Source: Terebella lapidaria
Lineage: Eukaryota; Annelida; Polychaeta; Terebellida; Terebellidae
NCBI GenBank assembly: GCA_949152475.1
Contig: OX424570.1
Location: forward strand, 26,594,694 to 26,658,693
Reading direction: 5' to 3'
DNA length: 64,000 nt
This document shows, piece by piece, positions 49,976-60,460 of the stretch. Below the pieces are notes generated by a model, which was not told the DNA's origin, did no database searches, and saw only the letters and a list, made by a program, of their open reading frames with translations. The stretch's first letter is position 1; each line of letters begins with the position of its first letter. Both the position numbers and the translations under genes were made by a program.

Positions 49976-49984
49976 CGTCCCCGA

Positions 49985-50340
49985 GGATACCATCGGGAAT
50001 GGTGTCCTCGGGGAATGGTGTCCCCGAGGATACCATCAACTCAGTAGCCTTCTGGCTTGTGATTGGGTACTTTTGTACTTGTCATATATCTATTCCATGG
50101 GGTTAGTTTCGGATTTTTAAATTGTTTTCATAGGTTGTTGGGCAGTTGTATACTAATTCCATCAGGTGTACAGTAGAAACAACTACATTTAACACACCGT
50201 CTGCCCCTGATGACGCCAGTGTGTCTTTGGATAAACTATTTGGTCGGGCTTTGTTTCTATTGCAAAATGTTGTATTTTACGTTTCTTATTGGCATCATCA
50301 AAATCTGATTGTATCGGTGGTAATAGATTGATACTTACAT
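49985..50340 (+). mobile_element. Short interspersed element, full length, with palindromic 5' flank
   Basis: The element runs from about 50015 (TCCCCGAGGATACCATCAAC) to TTGATACTTACA at 50340 and carries CCTGATGACGCCAGTGTGTC. Directly upstream, CCCCGAGGATACCAT and ATGGTGTCCTCGGGG form a hairpin, so the element's 5' end appears to be duplicated and inverted. Confidence 0.85.
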
Positions 50341-50664
50341 TAGCTACCGTAGATACGGACGTGCGTTAAACCGTAACTGTGAAATCAACGCTAAATGTGA
50401 AACATAACGGTAAATGTGAAAACACACTAACGCTAAATGTGAAACCTAACGGTGAATGTAAAAACCAAGGCATATGCCTTGACGCTAATTATGTGCTTGA
50501 CGCTAAATGTGAATATATACATATATAGTTACCACTCACAGTCATCCGAATGGTACGAACAACTAAGAACTACCCTAATCCCGAAATGGATAGCATCGAA
50601 ATGGATAGCCTGTCCTTCTCCACTCCCGCCTGGTCGACTGTAGAACCGTTTCACCCTAGTTCAA

Positions 50665-50800
50665 TTAGCCCTAAATATGACCTTCTAATTGGTTGTCTGC
50701 TTTTTTTCGATGTTTTTATGTTGACAACTTTATTTGGTTGTCAACATAAAAACATCGAAAAAAAGCAGACAACCAATTAGAAGGTCATATTTAGGGCTAA
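50665..50800. mobile_element. Perfect palindrome, 64-bp arms, 8-bp loop
   Basis: Left arm 50665-50728 starts TTAGCCCTAAATATGACC. Right arm 50737-50800 is its exact reverse complement, ending GGTCATATTTAGGGCTAA, including equal 7-base T and A runs. The loop is TTTATTTG. GTTCAA lies immediately on both sides, consistent with a target-site duplication from a recent foldback insertion. Confidence 0.95.
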
Positions 50801-50831
50801 GTTCAATCCGGTTCTGCAGGAAAGCAGGTGT

Positions 50832-51159
50832 CTATGGAACGCCGGTACGACATGCGAGAAGTGACAAACGACATGTGAGAAGTGACAAGTGAGAAGCGAC
50901 ATGCGACCTGCGAACTGAAACTATGACTTATTCCGTAGTAAACCATGGTTTAATACGAAAAAAAATGTGTAGGATATCCATGTTGCATTTTGTTTCACGC
51001 AAGTCGCAGTTTGTAAAATTAACTCGCATGTCGAATGTCGCTGTTTATATAGCTCGCATGTCGCAGTTAATAGGCTAACTCGCAGGTCACATGTTCATGT
51101 AGGCAATATTTCTCGCTTCTCGCATGTCACTTCTCGCATGTCGCACCGGCTTTCCATAG
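50832..51159. mobile_element. MITE with CTATGGAA ends and internal CGACATGCGAG repeats
   Basis: The left end CTATGGAACGCCGGTACGAC continues as ATGCGAGAAGTGACA. The right end is the reverse complement with two changes (TGTCACTTCTCGCATGTCGC, then ACCGGCTTTCCATAG). About 328 bp and non-coding; the inner parts repeat the CGACATGCGAG and CTCGCATGTCG words. Confidence 0.85.
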
Positions 51160-51267
51160 GTGTTCCCATCACTGATCTGTCTTTTTAGGTTACCGTATCT
51201 TTGATCTAACAAGCCATATCATACAAGGAATAGAATGCGTAAGAATATGTCCGGGTGACATGTTTTT

Positions 51268-51900
51268 AGGTTACCTGACAAAATGGATAATATTTCGCTT
51301 ATTATCGACTTTTTAGCTTAGAAATCAATTGTGCACATATAGGAAATGATATATGCTGAATATTCTGATGACCTTGAATTTAACCTTTGACCTCATCTTC
51401 AAGGTCAGAGCACAAAATGGCTAATATATTATTTATTATCGACTTTTCAGCTTAGGAATCAATTCATAGTTCCGACGACATCCCAACAGGCCACGCCCCC
51501 TTGGCAACCGCAGGAAAAGTCCCACAAACATACCATGTGCTTTTGCTTGAGCAAGTCGGGAATAATGTAACTTTTGCTTGCTTCTGTTTACACAATCGTT
51601 TTGTAAAATAATACACCATATTTCACATGTCTATACTCATAAGGGGATGGAGAATATATTGTAAAATTGTAATTTTTAACTTATTTGGCTTTACTTGGCC
51701 GTGAGTGCATCAGAAGTACACTATCATCCCACTTCATTCAAGAGGTTGGGCTGTTAATCACGCCGGTTTTGTTTGTGGGACTTTTTACGTTTTGGCGCGT
51801 TTTTTGACGTCTTTTGATTGGGTAGTAAATATGGAAGTGGGCGGGGCTTATGTATCATCGGAACTATGAATTGTGGACATATAGGAAGTGATATATGCTG
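51268..51900 (-). mobile_element. 134-bp-unit element fragment (copy 3), interrupted
   Basis: It begins TTTTAGGTTACCTGAC, then carries the reverse complement of about one and a half 134-bp units (TGACCTTGAATTTAACCTTT, TCTTCAAGGTCAGAGC). It is split by a MITE at 51465-51868 and resumes with GTGGACATATAGGAAGTGAT. Another terminus-like GGTTACC lies at 51187. Confidence 0.85.
51465..51868. mobile_element. MITE, 404 bp, AATT target-site duplication
   Basis: Ends CATAGTTCCGA and TCGGAACTATG are inverted repeats. AATT flanks both sides (51461-51464 and 51869-51872). Removing the element restores the AATCAATTGTGGACATATAG sequence of the interrupted repeat unit, which fixes its boundaries. Confidence 0.92.
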
Positions 51901-51904
51901 GACA

Positions 51905-52210
51905 TATAAGCGAGATACTAAGTCGATATTATCGAGTTACTAAGTCGGGAATTCCAAAAAAAAAATTTCCTGAGTGGCCCTTCTACGCTTCCGTAGTATA
52001 TGCACATGCAGTCTATACATCATGTACTGTGACTTAAGTCAAGTTACTAAGTCGATATTATCGAGATACTAACTCGATATTGTCGAGATACTAACTCGAT
52101 TTTATCGAGTGTCTAACTCGATTTTATCGAGTTACTAACTCGATATTGTCGAGATACTAACTCGATATTATCGAGTTACTAAGTCGATATTATCGAGTTA
52201 CTAAGTCGGG
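51905..52210. repeat. ACTAAGTCGATATTATCGAG tandem arrays with flanking duplicated arms
   Basis: Two blocks (51905-51950 and 52033-52210) of about 20-bp units, each containing the palindrome CGATATTATCG or CGATATTGTCG joined by AGTTACTAA or AGATACTAA. Each block is followed by a similar GTCGGGAATT, GGTGGCCC or GAGTGGCCC, CTACGCTTCCGTAG stretch. Confidence 0.9.
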
Positions 52211-52619
52211 AATTTCAAAAATATAATTTTCTTGGGTGGCCCGTCTACGCTTCCGTAGCCTAGGCCTATACGTCGGCAGTTATTATATGTCACAATATAA
52301 TAAATGCCAAGTACGCCTGATAAACTAGTTTTGCCCTTTTTTTCACATTTACCGTCGTGATTACTTTTCACATTTACCGTTAAGGGTGATTTCCTTAATT
52401 TTCACATTTAGCGTTAGGTTTCACATCTACCGTTAGTGTTTTTTTACATTTATCGTTAGGTTTCACATTTACCGTTAGTGTTTTTTTACATTTATCGTTA
52501 GGTTTCACATTTAGCGTTGATTTCACATTTACCGGTTCAACAGACGTGACATCTAAGTCTTCCTAATAAGCCTATATTATCATAACGGTCTAACGTTTTC
52601 TCGATAACCTATTGTGTGG

Positions 52620-52712
52620 CGAATGTAAGTATCAATCTATTACCACCAATATAGCCAAATTTTCATGATTCCAATAACAAACGTAAAATACATTTTGCAA
52701 TAACTTTAATTA
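52620..52712 (-). mobile_element. Short interspersed element, 3' fragment
   Basis: On the minus strand it carries AACGTTT-like sequence, then GAATCATGAAAATTTGGCTA and TTGGTGGTAATAGATTGATA. Confidence 0.8.
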
Positions 52713-52739
52713 ATTAATTAACTTAATTAATTAATAACT

Positions 52740-53540
52740 TTAATGAATCTATCACTAGTTCTGAATTCCATGTTGATTCAGGACGGACACTTCTGTCGAA
52801 CATGCATTTATTTACAGTATAAATTCAACATACGCATGATATATTCATACACTAGATGTGCACGATTTGTATACATATCTACAGGACATACACGGTATGT
52901 CGTTACACATAGAATCAAGAGACAAATTGGAATTTTTGGATCCATCACGGAATGTTACACAGATATACAAAATCAAAATGTCATAAGATGATAAAATATA
53001 CATTTTGCATAGTACGGTAGTACCAGTGTTTTACTCTCAATTCGGTAAATGCGTATTCTGATTGCTGAACAATTCAAATCATTGTGAAGAGAAAATTTAT
53101 CACACACATAACTTTGACCACACTGGAGTATCGCCAGTTGGCAATGTCATATTGGTGGCCGTCAATAAAATATTTATGTTACAACATGCTGCGCAGCAAT
53201 AAATCCATCTAAAATCGCTAATTCATCCATATATTCGCATCCAATCATGAGCGAACATATCAACTTCACTTTGATCAAATGCCTACGTATTGAGTATATG
53301 TGTAAACATGTGATGCATAAAACACTAAGCATATTTTGTGACCTGCATAGGCGTCTACAAAGGTTGGTTCATGTATTCAGAAATAACATTGTTTGCCAGA
53401 TTAATAGAATGAATAGATTTTGCAATATAAATTATATACACCACATATGTAGCTGATTATGTGATTGAATAGTTGGTTGACTTACAAAGACATTGACCAT
53501 GTTGACAGGGCTTGCATACAACGTTACACGAAGACATTTT
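52740..53540. other. 3' flank of the coiled-coil gene
   Basis: An AT-rich stretch with ATTAATTA repeats at 52700-52745. It probably includes the 3' UTR of the minus-strand gene ending at 53543. No other gene is supported. Confidence 0.4.
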
Positions 53541-53542
53541 TA

Positions 53543-56500
53543 TCACTTTTGCTGCCAGCGGGACATCAGCGTCGAGAATTTCGCTGATCGTTCAGCGCCG
53601 CCGGAGCTGTTGGAGGCACTGCCATTCTGTGACGTAGTGTCCACGCTGTCCATATTGGGTATTCCCTCTGTGAGAGTCTTAGCCCGGGGCCGGGTCCGTT
53701 GTGTCGTTCGGGCACTCGCACCGTCTACACTGTCCGTCTTAGCCATGAACTTGGTGCGAGCTTCTCTGGTTGACGCTGAGTAGGAGAGCTTCATCTTAGG
53801 TGGTTCTGCTTTTGGAGTGGTGTTGGTGTTCATGGAGGCATTCGCGATGTTTTGGAACATACTGCGCGCTGCTTTGGTGTTAATGGACTCGCTCATAACA
53901 CCCTCTGACTTTTTAAAAGTGGACTCGTCGAAGTCATCTTCTTGGGCGGAGAGATACTCCAGTTCATCGTCATCATCCAGTTCGAAAGTATCATCTCCAT
54001 TCTGGCGACTGGATGGTCTCTTAGGCTCGATAGGGCTGACTGGCGAGGCTGGTATACTGGATAAGGATGAACTTCTCTCGCTGGTACGCAGGGAGAGTCT
54101 AGGAGTGGCTGTCTGGGCCTCGAAGGGAACTTTAGCGATCTTTTTCTCCCACATGTTGGTGAAGGCGCGGACATCCACTGGGCCATCTTCCTTCTCTTCG
54201 GCGTCCGGATCGGAATCTTTTCCATTGACCTTATTCGGTGACGACTTTTTCGATCTAGCACCGTTAGTGAGAGGTGTTGACGTTTTATCCGGATGCGCTG
54301 AGGACACCTTAAGTTTTTCAGGTGTGGATTTCGACATATCCGGCGGTGTAGAGGATACTACTTTGGCAGTTTCAGGTTTGATTTCATGAATTGACTGTGA
54401 AGTTGAACTTGAGCGTCTCGCGTTTGATTGGAAGCTCAAACGTAGTGACCCTTGGCGTATGAACGGACTTTTTGGTGACGTTGAATCCACTGACTTCGGA
54501 CTACTCTCCACTTTCTCTGGACTAGCCTTTAGTTTGGCAGGGCTGTTGTCGAGTTTAGCAGGACTAACGGAAGCTTTCACCGGGCTAGTTTGAGTTGGTT
54601 TCACTGGCGAGGACTCGACTTTGAGTGGGGATTTCCTCTCCGGTGCATTCTCAGCTTTCTTGGCGGCCGCCCGTCGCTCCTGCAAGCTTTTCTGCCAGTC
54701 CACTTTCACGTCAGCGATGCTGCTGGGCAATTTTTCACCTAAAATGGAGTCATTATGATTAGTACGCCAGTCATTGTCATTGTACACAATATGTTGCCAT
54801 TCAACTACATTTTGCATTATGACAAGGAGAGGAATCTACTGCATCGTTGAGTACAGCCTCGAAACAGCACCCATTCAAAGAACGAATATACGATATGCAC
54901 TGATAACAAGCGAGCACTTAGAAAAGTCAACCTGAAGGTGTTCACTTTGGAGTGTTTGAAGTGTTATCTTGAATTTTTACCAGATAAATTTATCAGAACC
55001 CAAATAAATAAGGCAGTTATGTTTCCTCCAAAGATATCATAAGTTAAATGTCCAGGAAACTGATGAAATCATGTGTATAGTTTGAATATTGCATATGTTT
55101 TTCATAGGTTTAGGGATGACATCAGGGTATGTGTCTATTGAAACAAGTGGATCTGATTTAATTAACTTCTTCTATACTTAACTGAATCATCCATAATCGT
55201 CCATTTTTTCGCTGAATACCCATTAAGCGGATTACAAAGTGTGCTTGAGACTGAATAAATACTCGATATTGCAATGATATCCAATGTTTATGGGAAATAA
55301 ACAAACTTCCAAGGGGTTCAGAGTAGTTTTACTGTCGTGACATGTTATGTAATGTTGAACTGGTACAATATTCCGAATATGAAACAGATGAAGGAAAATA
55401 TTTATTTGTGGTTTTTTCTGATATCTATTGCTACATCTCTACTTATAGAAATCATGGTCTCAGAAGGCCTATACACATATTTACTAATGAATGTACTCAA
55501 GCGTCTACATGACGTTTGCTGTTGGTTCATAAAAATTAATGGTACTGGAAATCAACATTGTTCTTGATCAATAATACATCGATCAGACTTCAGATGACAC
55601 TGATTAGTGAATACATCTTGAGCCACTAAGTTATATATAGGTACTCAAAGATCAGCATTGATCACTTGATGAAAGGGGAATGTGAAGAATTGTTGTAGTA
55701 GTTTGTAATATGGTGGTGATACTCGTTATTGAAGTTATAGAGTATCACAAATTGGCTAGAACATATTGAGTAATATTACCATGGACACAGCGTTGAGAGT
55801 ACATTTCACTTTGGTATTGGTTAATAGTAACATATTCTTATACGTAGTACCCCATTCAAAAACCTCAGGACTATATGAAGCTGATTCTTCAGGATTACAC
55901 CAGATTCAAACCACCTTGACGTACCCGATGTCCTGTTGTTGTGCCCTTGAGACTCGCCGCTATCACTCACATCATCCTCATCAGAGGAAGGCTCACGCCG
56001 AGACCCCCGGATCAGCATCGCGTTTCGCTTGGTTAGCATCGCATTGCGGTCAGTCTGCGATGGTTTCCGCCGCATGATCGCCGTGGAACTGTTGGGTTTC
56101 GGGGAGGATTTCTCCTCCGAAGACTTCCCGTCGTCTAGGGTGAGTTCTTTAATCTGAATCACAAGAGCTTTGTGGTCTCCGACTAGACGTTTGTACTTGG
56201 CGACCATCTTCTCTTTGTACGCGATGAATCGTTCTCGCATGGTCGTGTAGCGTTTCTCCGATGCGGTACGGGCGTCAATATGCGCCTCCAGTTCACTTGT
56301 GAGGAAATCAGCCCAGTCCTCTGCACGTTCTCGAAGCTTTTTCTCGTGCTCCAGGTGTCTTTCCAGGTTATCCAAAAGCTTTAACACAGTTTTGCTATCA
56401 ATACTTTCTGTCATGTCCCGGTAGGTGGGCTCTGCTTTATCCGTCTGTGTTTTATCACTCGTTTTGGATTCGCCCTCAAGCTGTAGAGATTTTCTCACGG

Positions 56501-58337
56501 CGGATATGGATTCCTTCGTAGGGGCAGACTTATCTGCATTGGGGTCAGTCCGAGACCGTCGTCTTGTTGGGGAATGAGTTGGGGACGGTTTGCTGACGGG
56601 CGAAGCTTTTGATTCAGTTGATTTCGCGTCTACTGAAGCCATCCTGACCACAGTGACCGATCTCCGCTGCTCACTGTTCTCAGTCGGACTGCTAGCGAAG
56701 GGAAAAGTATCCCGGCGTTGCAGCGAGGGCTGTTTAGTGTCACCAGACGTCGGTGATAATGATCCTAGCGTGACCGACGACGTTTCTGGCAGACGATCCA
56801 CGGATTTCGACCTAGTTCCGAGAGCAGCCATCTTCACTAAGAAGTCAGTCGGTAGTGCGTCTTCATTCTCGGATGCCGTTGGCTGTACTTCCGCGATCTT
56901 TACGTTCGCGTTGTAATCCGTTTTGTGTGTGTTATCTTCTACTTCTAGCTCAGTTGTATTACTTGTAGACATTTCCTGGAACATGGTATTCTGATCGCTG
57001 CCATATTTGGGCGTGGATCCTTCTAATCCTACGGTGTTCTCTGAACTGATGTCCTGATTAGACAACTGGTTATGACATACCGAAGGTATGCTCTTTTTCT
57101 GTTCGTATTTGTCGTTCGAGTCCGACTCTAATAGGCCACAAGTACTAGACTTTGTACTATCAAAATCTTTGTTATTGCTCTCCGCGTGTCTACACAATCC
57201 AATAGACACAACCTCTTGAGGACACTCGATGGTATCACTGGTAAATACCTCGGCAATGTCCCGTGTATCGGCGATTGTAGCGTGCTCAGAGTTGAGTGAC
57301 GGGTGGTTATCACTATTTATGCATGTTTGTGTATCTGTAGGCTGTCCGCTTACACTGTCGCTATCCTCTGGAGGGGTACATGTAGATCCGCTTAGCATGT
57401 GCGGACGAGTTTTAGTGTCTTCTGCGACTAAGTGTTCGTCGTTACCAGGGGAGGCACAAGTGTCATCGCATGAAGTGTCTCCTCTGTTGCTATGGAGTTC
57501 CGAGAGCGGGGCGGTGGTGTCGTCATCAGTGCCTGATTTGGAATAATAGCTCAAGTTGTTAGCCAAGAGGTCAATACTGGAAGTGCTGGTGATGTCGTGC
57601 CGCCCTTGCATCTGCACTAGGGCGTCCAGGTCCGCCTCTGCCTCGGGGTCACTGAGGGGGTGGGGCTCGATGTTGCCATGGATACGCAATACTGGATCCG
57701 GGGATGAAATCCCTGGTGATTTTGATTCAGTGTCGTCATCGTCTACGGCGACCAGTTGTTGATCAGTGGCGACATTTGGTGACTCGCCAGCGTTTGTTGT
57801 ATTATTTTCAATATTTTCCATCGCCATTGATTCACGGCTAACACTGACAGCCACCTGTGACATTAAATCACAACTTTGACTGCCATCTGATGTAGCTGTC
57901 ACATCGCAGATGGTATCACTGTTCTCCGTCAAGTTCATACCAGCCACATCGCTACTAGACTCACCGTCCGAACCCTTTCTAACCAGTTCTATGGGGCTGG
58001 CAGCTCCATCCCGCGGGGTGAAATCCTCCTGTGGGTTGTCCTCGATGCAATGCTCACCTGTAATTCCGATGGTAGCATCATCATTATCGCTACAACTCGC
58101 GAAAACATCATTATTTACATCGGATGTTTTAATGCGGCGGTCATCACCCGAAGGATCGCTGTCACTGTCATGTCCGTTCAATGGAGGTTTACTGGCAGCG
58201 TCAGGCGTGAGGGGTGCGGGGCTCCCCCGTCTCTCCCCCCGGGCCCCGCCCAGGGCCGGGGAGTCCGGGTCACTGAGAGGGGAGGACGGGGGATCGTAGA
58301 ATTCCTCGTCATCACTCGTCGACATCGTCCCTGGCAT
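53543..58337 (-). CDS. Disordered coiled-coil protein, 1202 residues, 2 coding exons, family not recognised
   Basis: Exon a runs 58337-55925 (ATG to TCGG/GTACGT) and exon b 54738-53543 (after CATTTTAG, to TGA). The junction is phase 1 (G plus GT gives Gly) and the frame stays open throughout: 3609 nt, 1203 codons. A second ATG lies four codons in. The N-terminus is acidic (SDDEEFYDPPSSPLSD) and most of the protein is Ser/Thr/Asp-rich and likely unfolded. A confident coiled coil lies at about 640-732 (KLLDNLERHLEHEKKLRERA, KMVAKYKRLVGDHKAL). The C-terminal exon has SPVK/SPAK-type repeats, possible proline-directed kinase sites (about 845-890), short segments such as AFTNMWEKKIAKVP, an acidic stretch FELDDDDELEY (about 1055), and ends STLMSRWQQK. 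It looks cytoplasmic and perhaps cytoskeletal; that is inference from composition only. Confidence 0.85.
54739..55924 (-). other. Intron of the coiled-coil gene
   Basis: A 1186-bp GT-AG intron (GTACGT to ATTTTAG), phase 1. Its small ORFs (for example 55337-55567) show no domain and are not called as genes. Confidence 0.8.
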
Positions 58338-58455
58338 TCGTCAGCGGTCAAATGTGAGACGTTGTGTTTCAATATCGCCGATGATTTTGATATTTCGCGG
58401 AGGTTCACGATTCCAAAGCCATCAGTGTGGGTCCAGTGTTCATGCGGTGGTCATT
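58338..58455 (-). other. 5' UTR part of the coiled-coil gene exon, with acceptor
   Basis: On the minus strand ATCTCCACAG/AATGACC is a good acceptor at 58455-58456, so the first coding exon starts here with about 118 bases of leader before the ATG. At least one upstream non-coding exon is implied. Confidence 0.6.
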
Positions 58456-60140
58456 CTGTGGAGATAAAACAAAACTATTGCAATTATTTTGTTTAATGTT
58501 TTTTACGCATATATATTATATATGTACATCAGTTGATTCATCAATTACGATCAAATTACAATCAATAATAATATATTTGTTATATTTATAAATTTATTCA
58601 TTATAGACATTGTTTTCATTAAGTTCATCATTCGTCTGTGTACATTCATGGTTTGGGGTCAACCATGATTCGACTGTACAATAAAATTCACTCCGTACTT
58701 GAAAATTAGTGTCTTATAACAAAGACCCCTAAAATCGTTCGTTGACAGACAAATTAACACTGCTTGGTCCAAACGAAGTAAATAAAATGACATGATGTCC
58801 AGTTATTTGTCTTCACGCAGCTCACAACAAAGCTAATGACTGCCAAGAACACATTGACATCAGGAAAGTTGTGAGTGTTACGTCCATCCCACGTATGTAT
58901 TGTTTATGTACGGTAGATGTCGGCAGTTTACCGTCTGTCAAGGTCATTAAAGGGTACACCATATGGTCAGTGTCCTGTCCACGTGCGTATACACTGTGAA
59001 GATGTAATTTATGTGTGGCTACAAATCAGAGATATAAAAACAACACTACGAGTGACCACCAATGAGGGGGGGGGGGGGGGCGATGGTGATGATGTTTTGT
59101 GAGTATTTTCGCTGATGTACGCCGATAAATTTGTGTTTTAGCACTCATTGTGCAGAAAATAAATGATATCCATTGCGTTATAAAGAATTGAATAAATGAA
59201 CTTGAATCCGCCATGAAATATTTACACAAATATTATACACATTGACGTCAAATTAAATTTGGCGCAACAAAACCAGTGGTACATGTAATTTGCACATTAC
59301 CAGTTTATATAACTCCTATCAGAGATTAGTCGATAAATGTGTACTGTACAACACTGATCGGGCAATACTCGTTATAACATGAATGAATTTACCTGTAATT
59401 CGTAACGATCGAGCCTATTATCCGAAAATGAAAACACTTCATTTGTATGCCACAATATCCTTGTGGAAATTAACTGTGCAAATTAACGTTGTCATCCTTA
59501 GCGAATTGGGTGACATGATGTTCCATGTCTCCTAGTCCATGGCTTACACTCTCTCGCTCTCTCGCTCTCTCTCTCTCCCTCTCTCTGACCACTGACCATT
59601 GCCATTATTATAATTAAGCATCAGGCGGCCATTGACCAGATGACCACAGTCATTTGCAGGGTGTCTACAGCGTTATTGCTCCAACTATGGGCTTATTTAT
59701 TGATCGTTTCAGAATATCGATTTCCAGGTACTGCGTCGATTTTTTTATGTTCTAGGATGAATCCACTGTCCGTATTTGGATCCTAAACCATCTGGTGGCA
59801 GGTTTTATATTCTATATCTGTGTAACTGAGTGTTTCAGATCTTTAATGAGACTGATACAAGCAAAAAATCAATGATTAAATTAAGATACGTCAATAATTG
59901 GGGCCATTCCCCGCTCTAGTGAGGGACACATCCAAGAATCGATACGCGAACGACGGTAAACAGTCACTGATTGAAAAGTATGCAGAAATATATATATAAT
60001 TTCTCATAACAAAGATACATGTATTTGGATTTCATCATTGACATTTATTTTTTGGAAATAATGCAAACGAGAAACAGTATACATGTAGTTTCCTTCTAGA
60101 GACGAAAAATTATTATTTACAATTTTCAATTATTAATTTC
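58456..60140. other. Upstream intron or intergenic DNA with microsatellites
   Basis: A poly-G run (59066-59080) and a CT/CTCTCG repeat (59549-59586) are the only clear features. Short ORFs here lack domains. Confidence 0.5.
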
Positions 60141-60142
60141 AA

Positions 60143-60144
<2 letters not shown>

Positions 60145-60194
<50 letters not shown>

Positions 60195-60417
60195 AATATC
60201 GATGGGGAGACATACCCCATAAATGGGGTATGTCATGCCATCTTAGTAACACCACAAATGTATCTGGATTCATTCCTATGGACCTGGGTGTCCTAGTAGG
60301 GCTGGTGGTCGGGGTTTGGGACGGCGTGAAGCTAAAATGGAATACTGGCTTTTCCTTATTAAACTATGGTTTAACAAGTAAATGCGAGTCGCACAGTCGG
60401 ACATACCCCTATCGATA

Positions 60418-60458
<41 letters not shown>

Positions 60459-60460
60459 GA
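60145..60460. mobile_element. MITE inserted within an (ATT)n microsatellite
   Basis: Element 60194-60420 (227 bp) has ends CAATATCGAT and ATCGATATTG, with further inverted similarity inward (GGGGAGACATA against the reverse of GGACATACCCC). ATT repeats lie directly on both sides (about 60145-60193 and 60421-60458). The left part also holds a perfect hairpin, GACATACCCC and GGGGTATGTC, at 60209-60234. Confidence 0.85.

Larger units (their letters stand above)
50366..52537. repeat. Inverted pair of AACGCTAAATGTGAAA arrays enclosing nested elements
   Basis: Left arm 50366-50512 has repeated AACGCTAAATGTGAAA and AACGGTAAATGTGAA words. Right arm 52336-52537 has the reverse complements TTTCACATTTAGCGTT and TTTCACATTTACCGTT many times. 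The arms bound a 2.2-kb nest containing at least four other elements, which suggests one old foldback transposon repeatedly invaded. Confidence 0.75.

Noticed and set aside
53817-54389. 190-codon plus-strand ORF
   Set aside because: It is the antisense shadow of the coiled-coil gene's second exon, caused by its Ser/Asp/Lys-rich codon bias.
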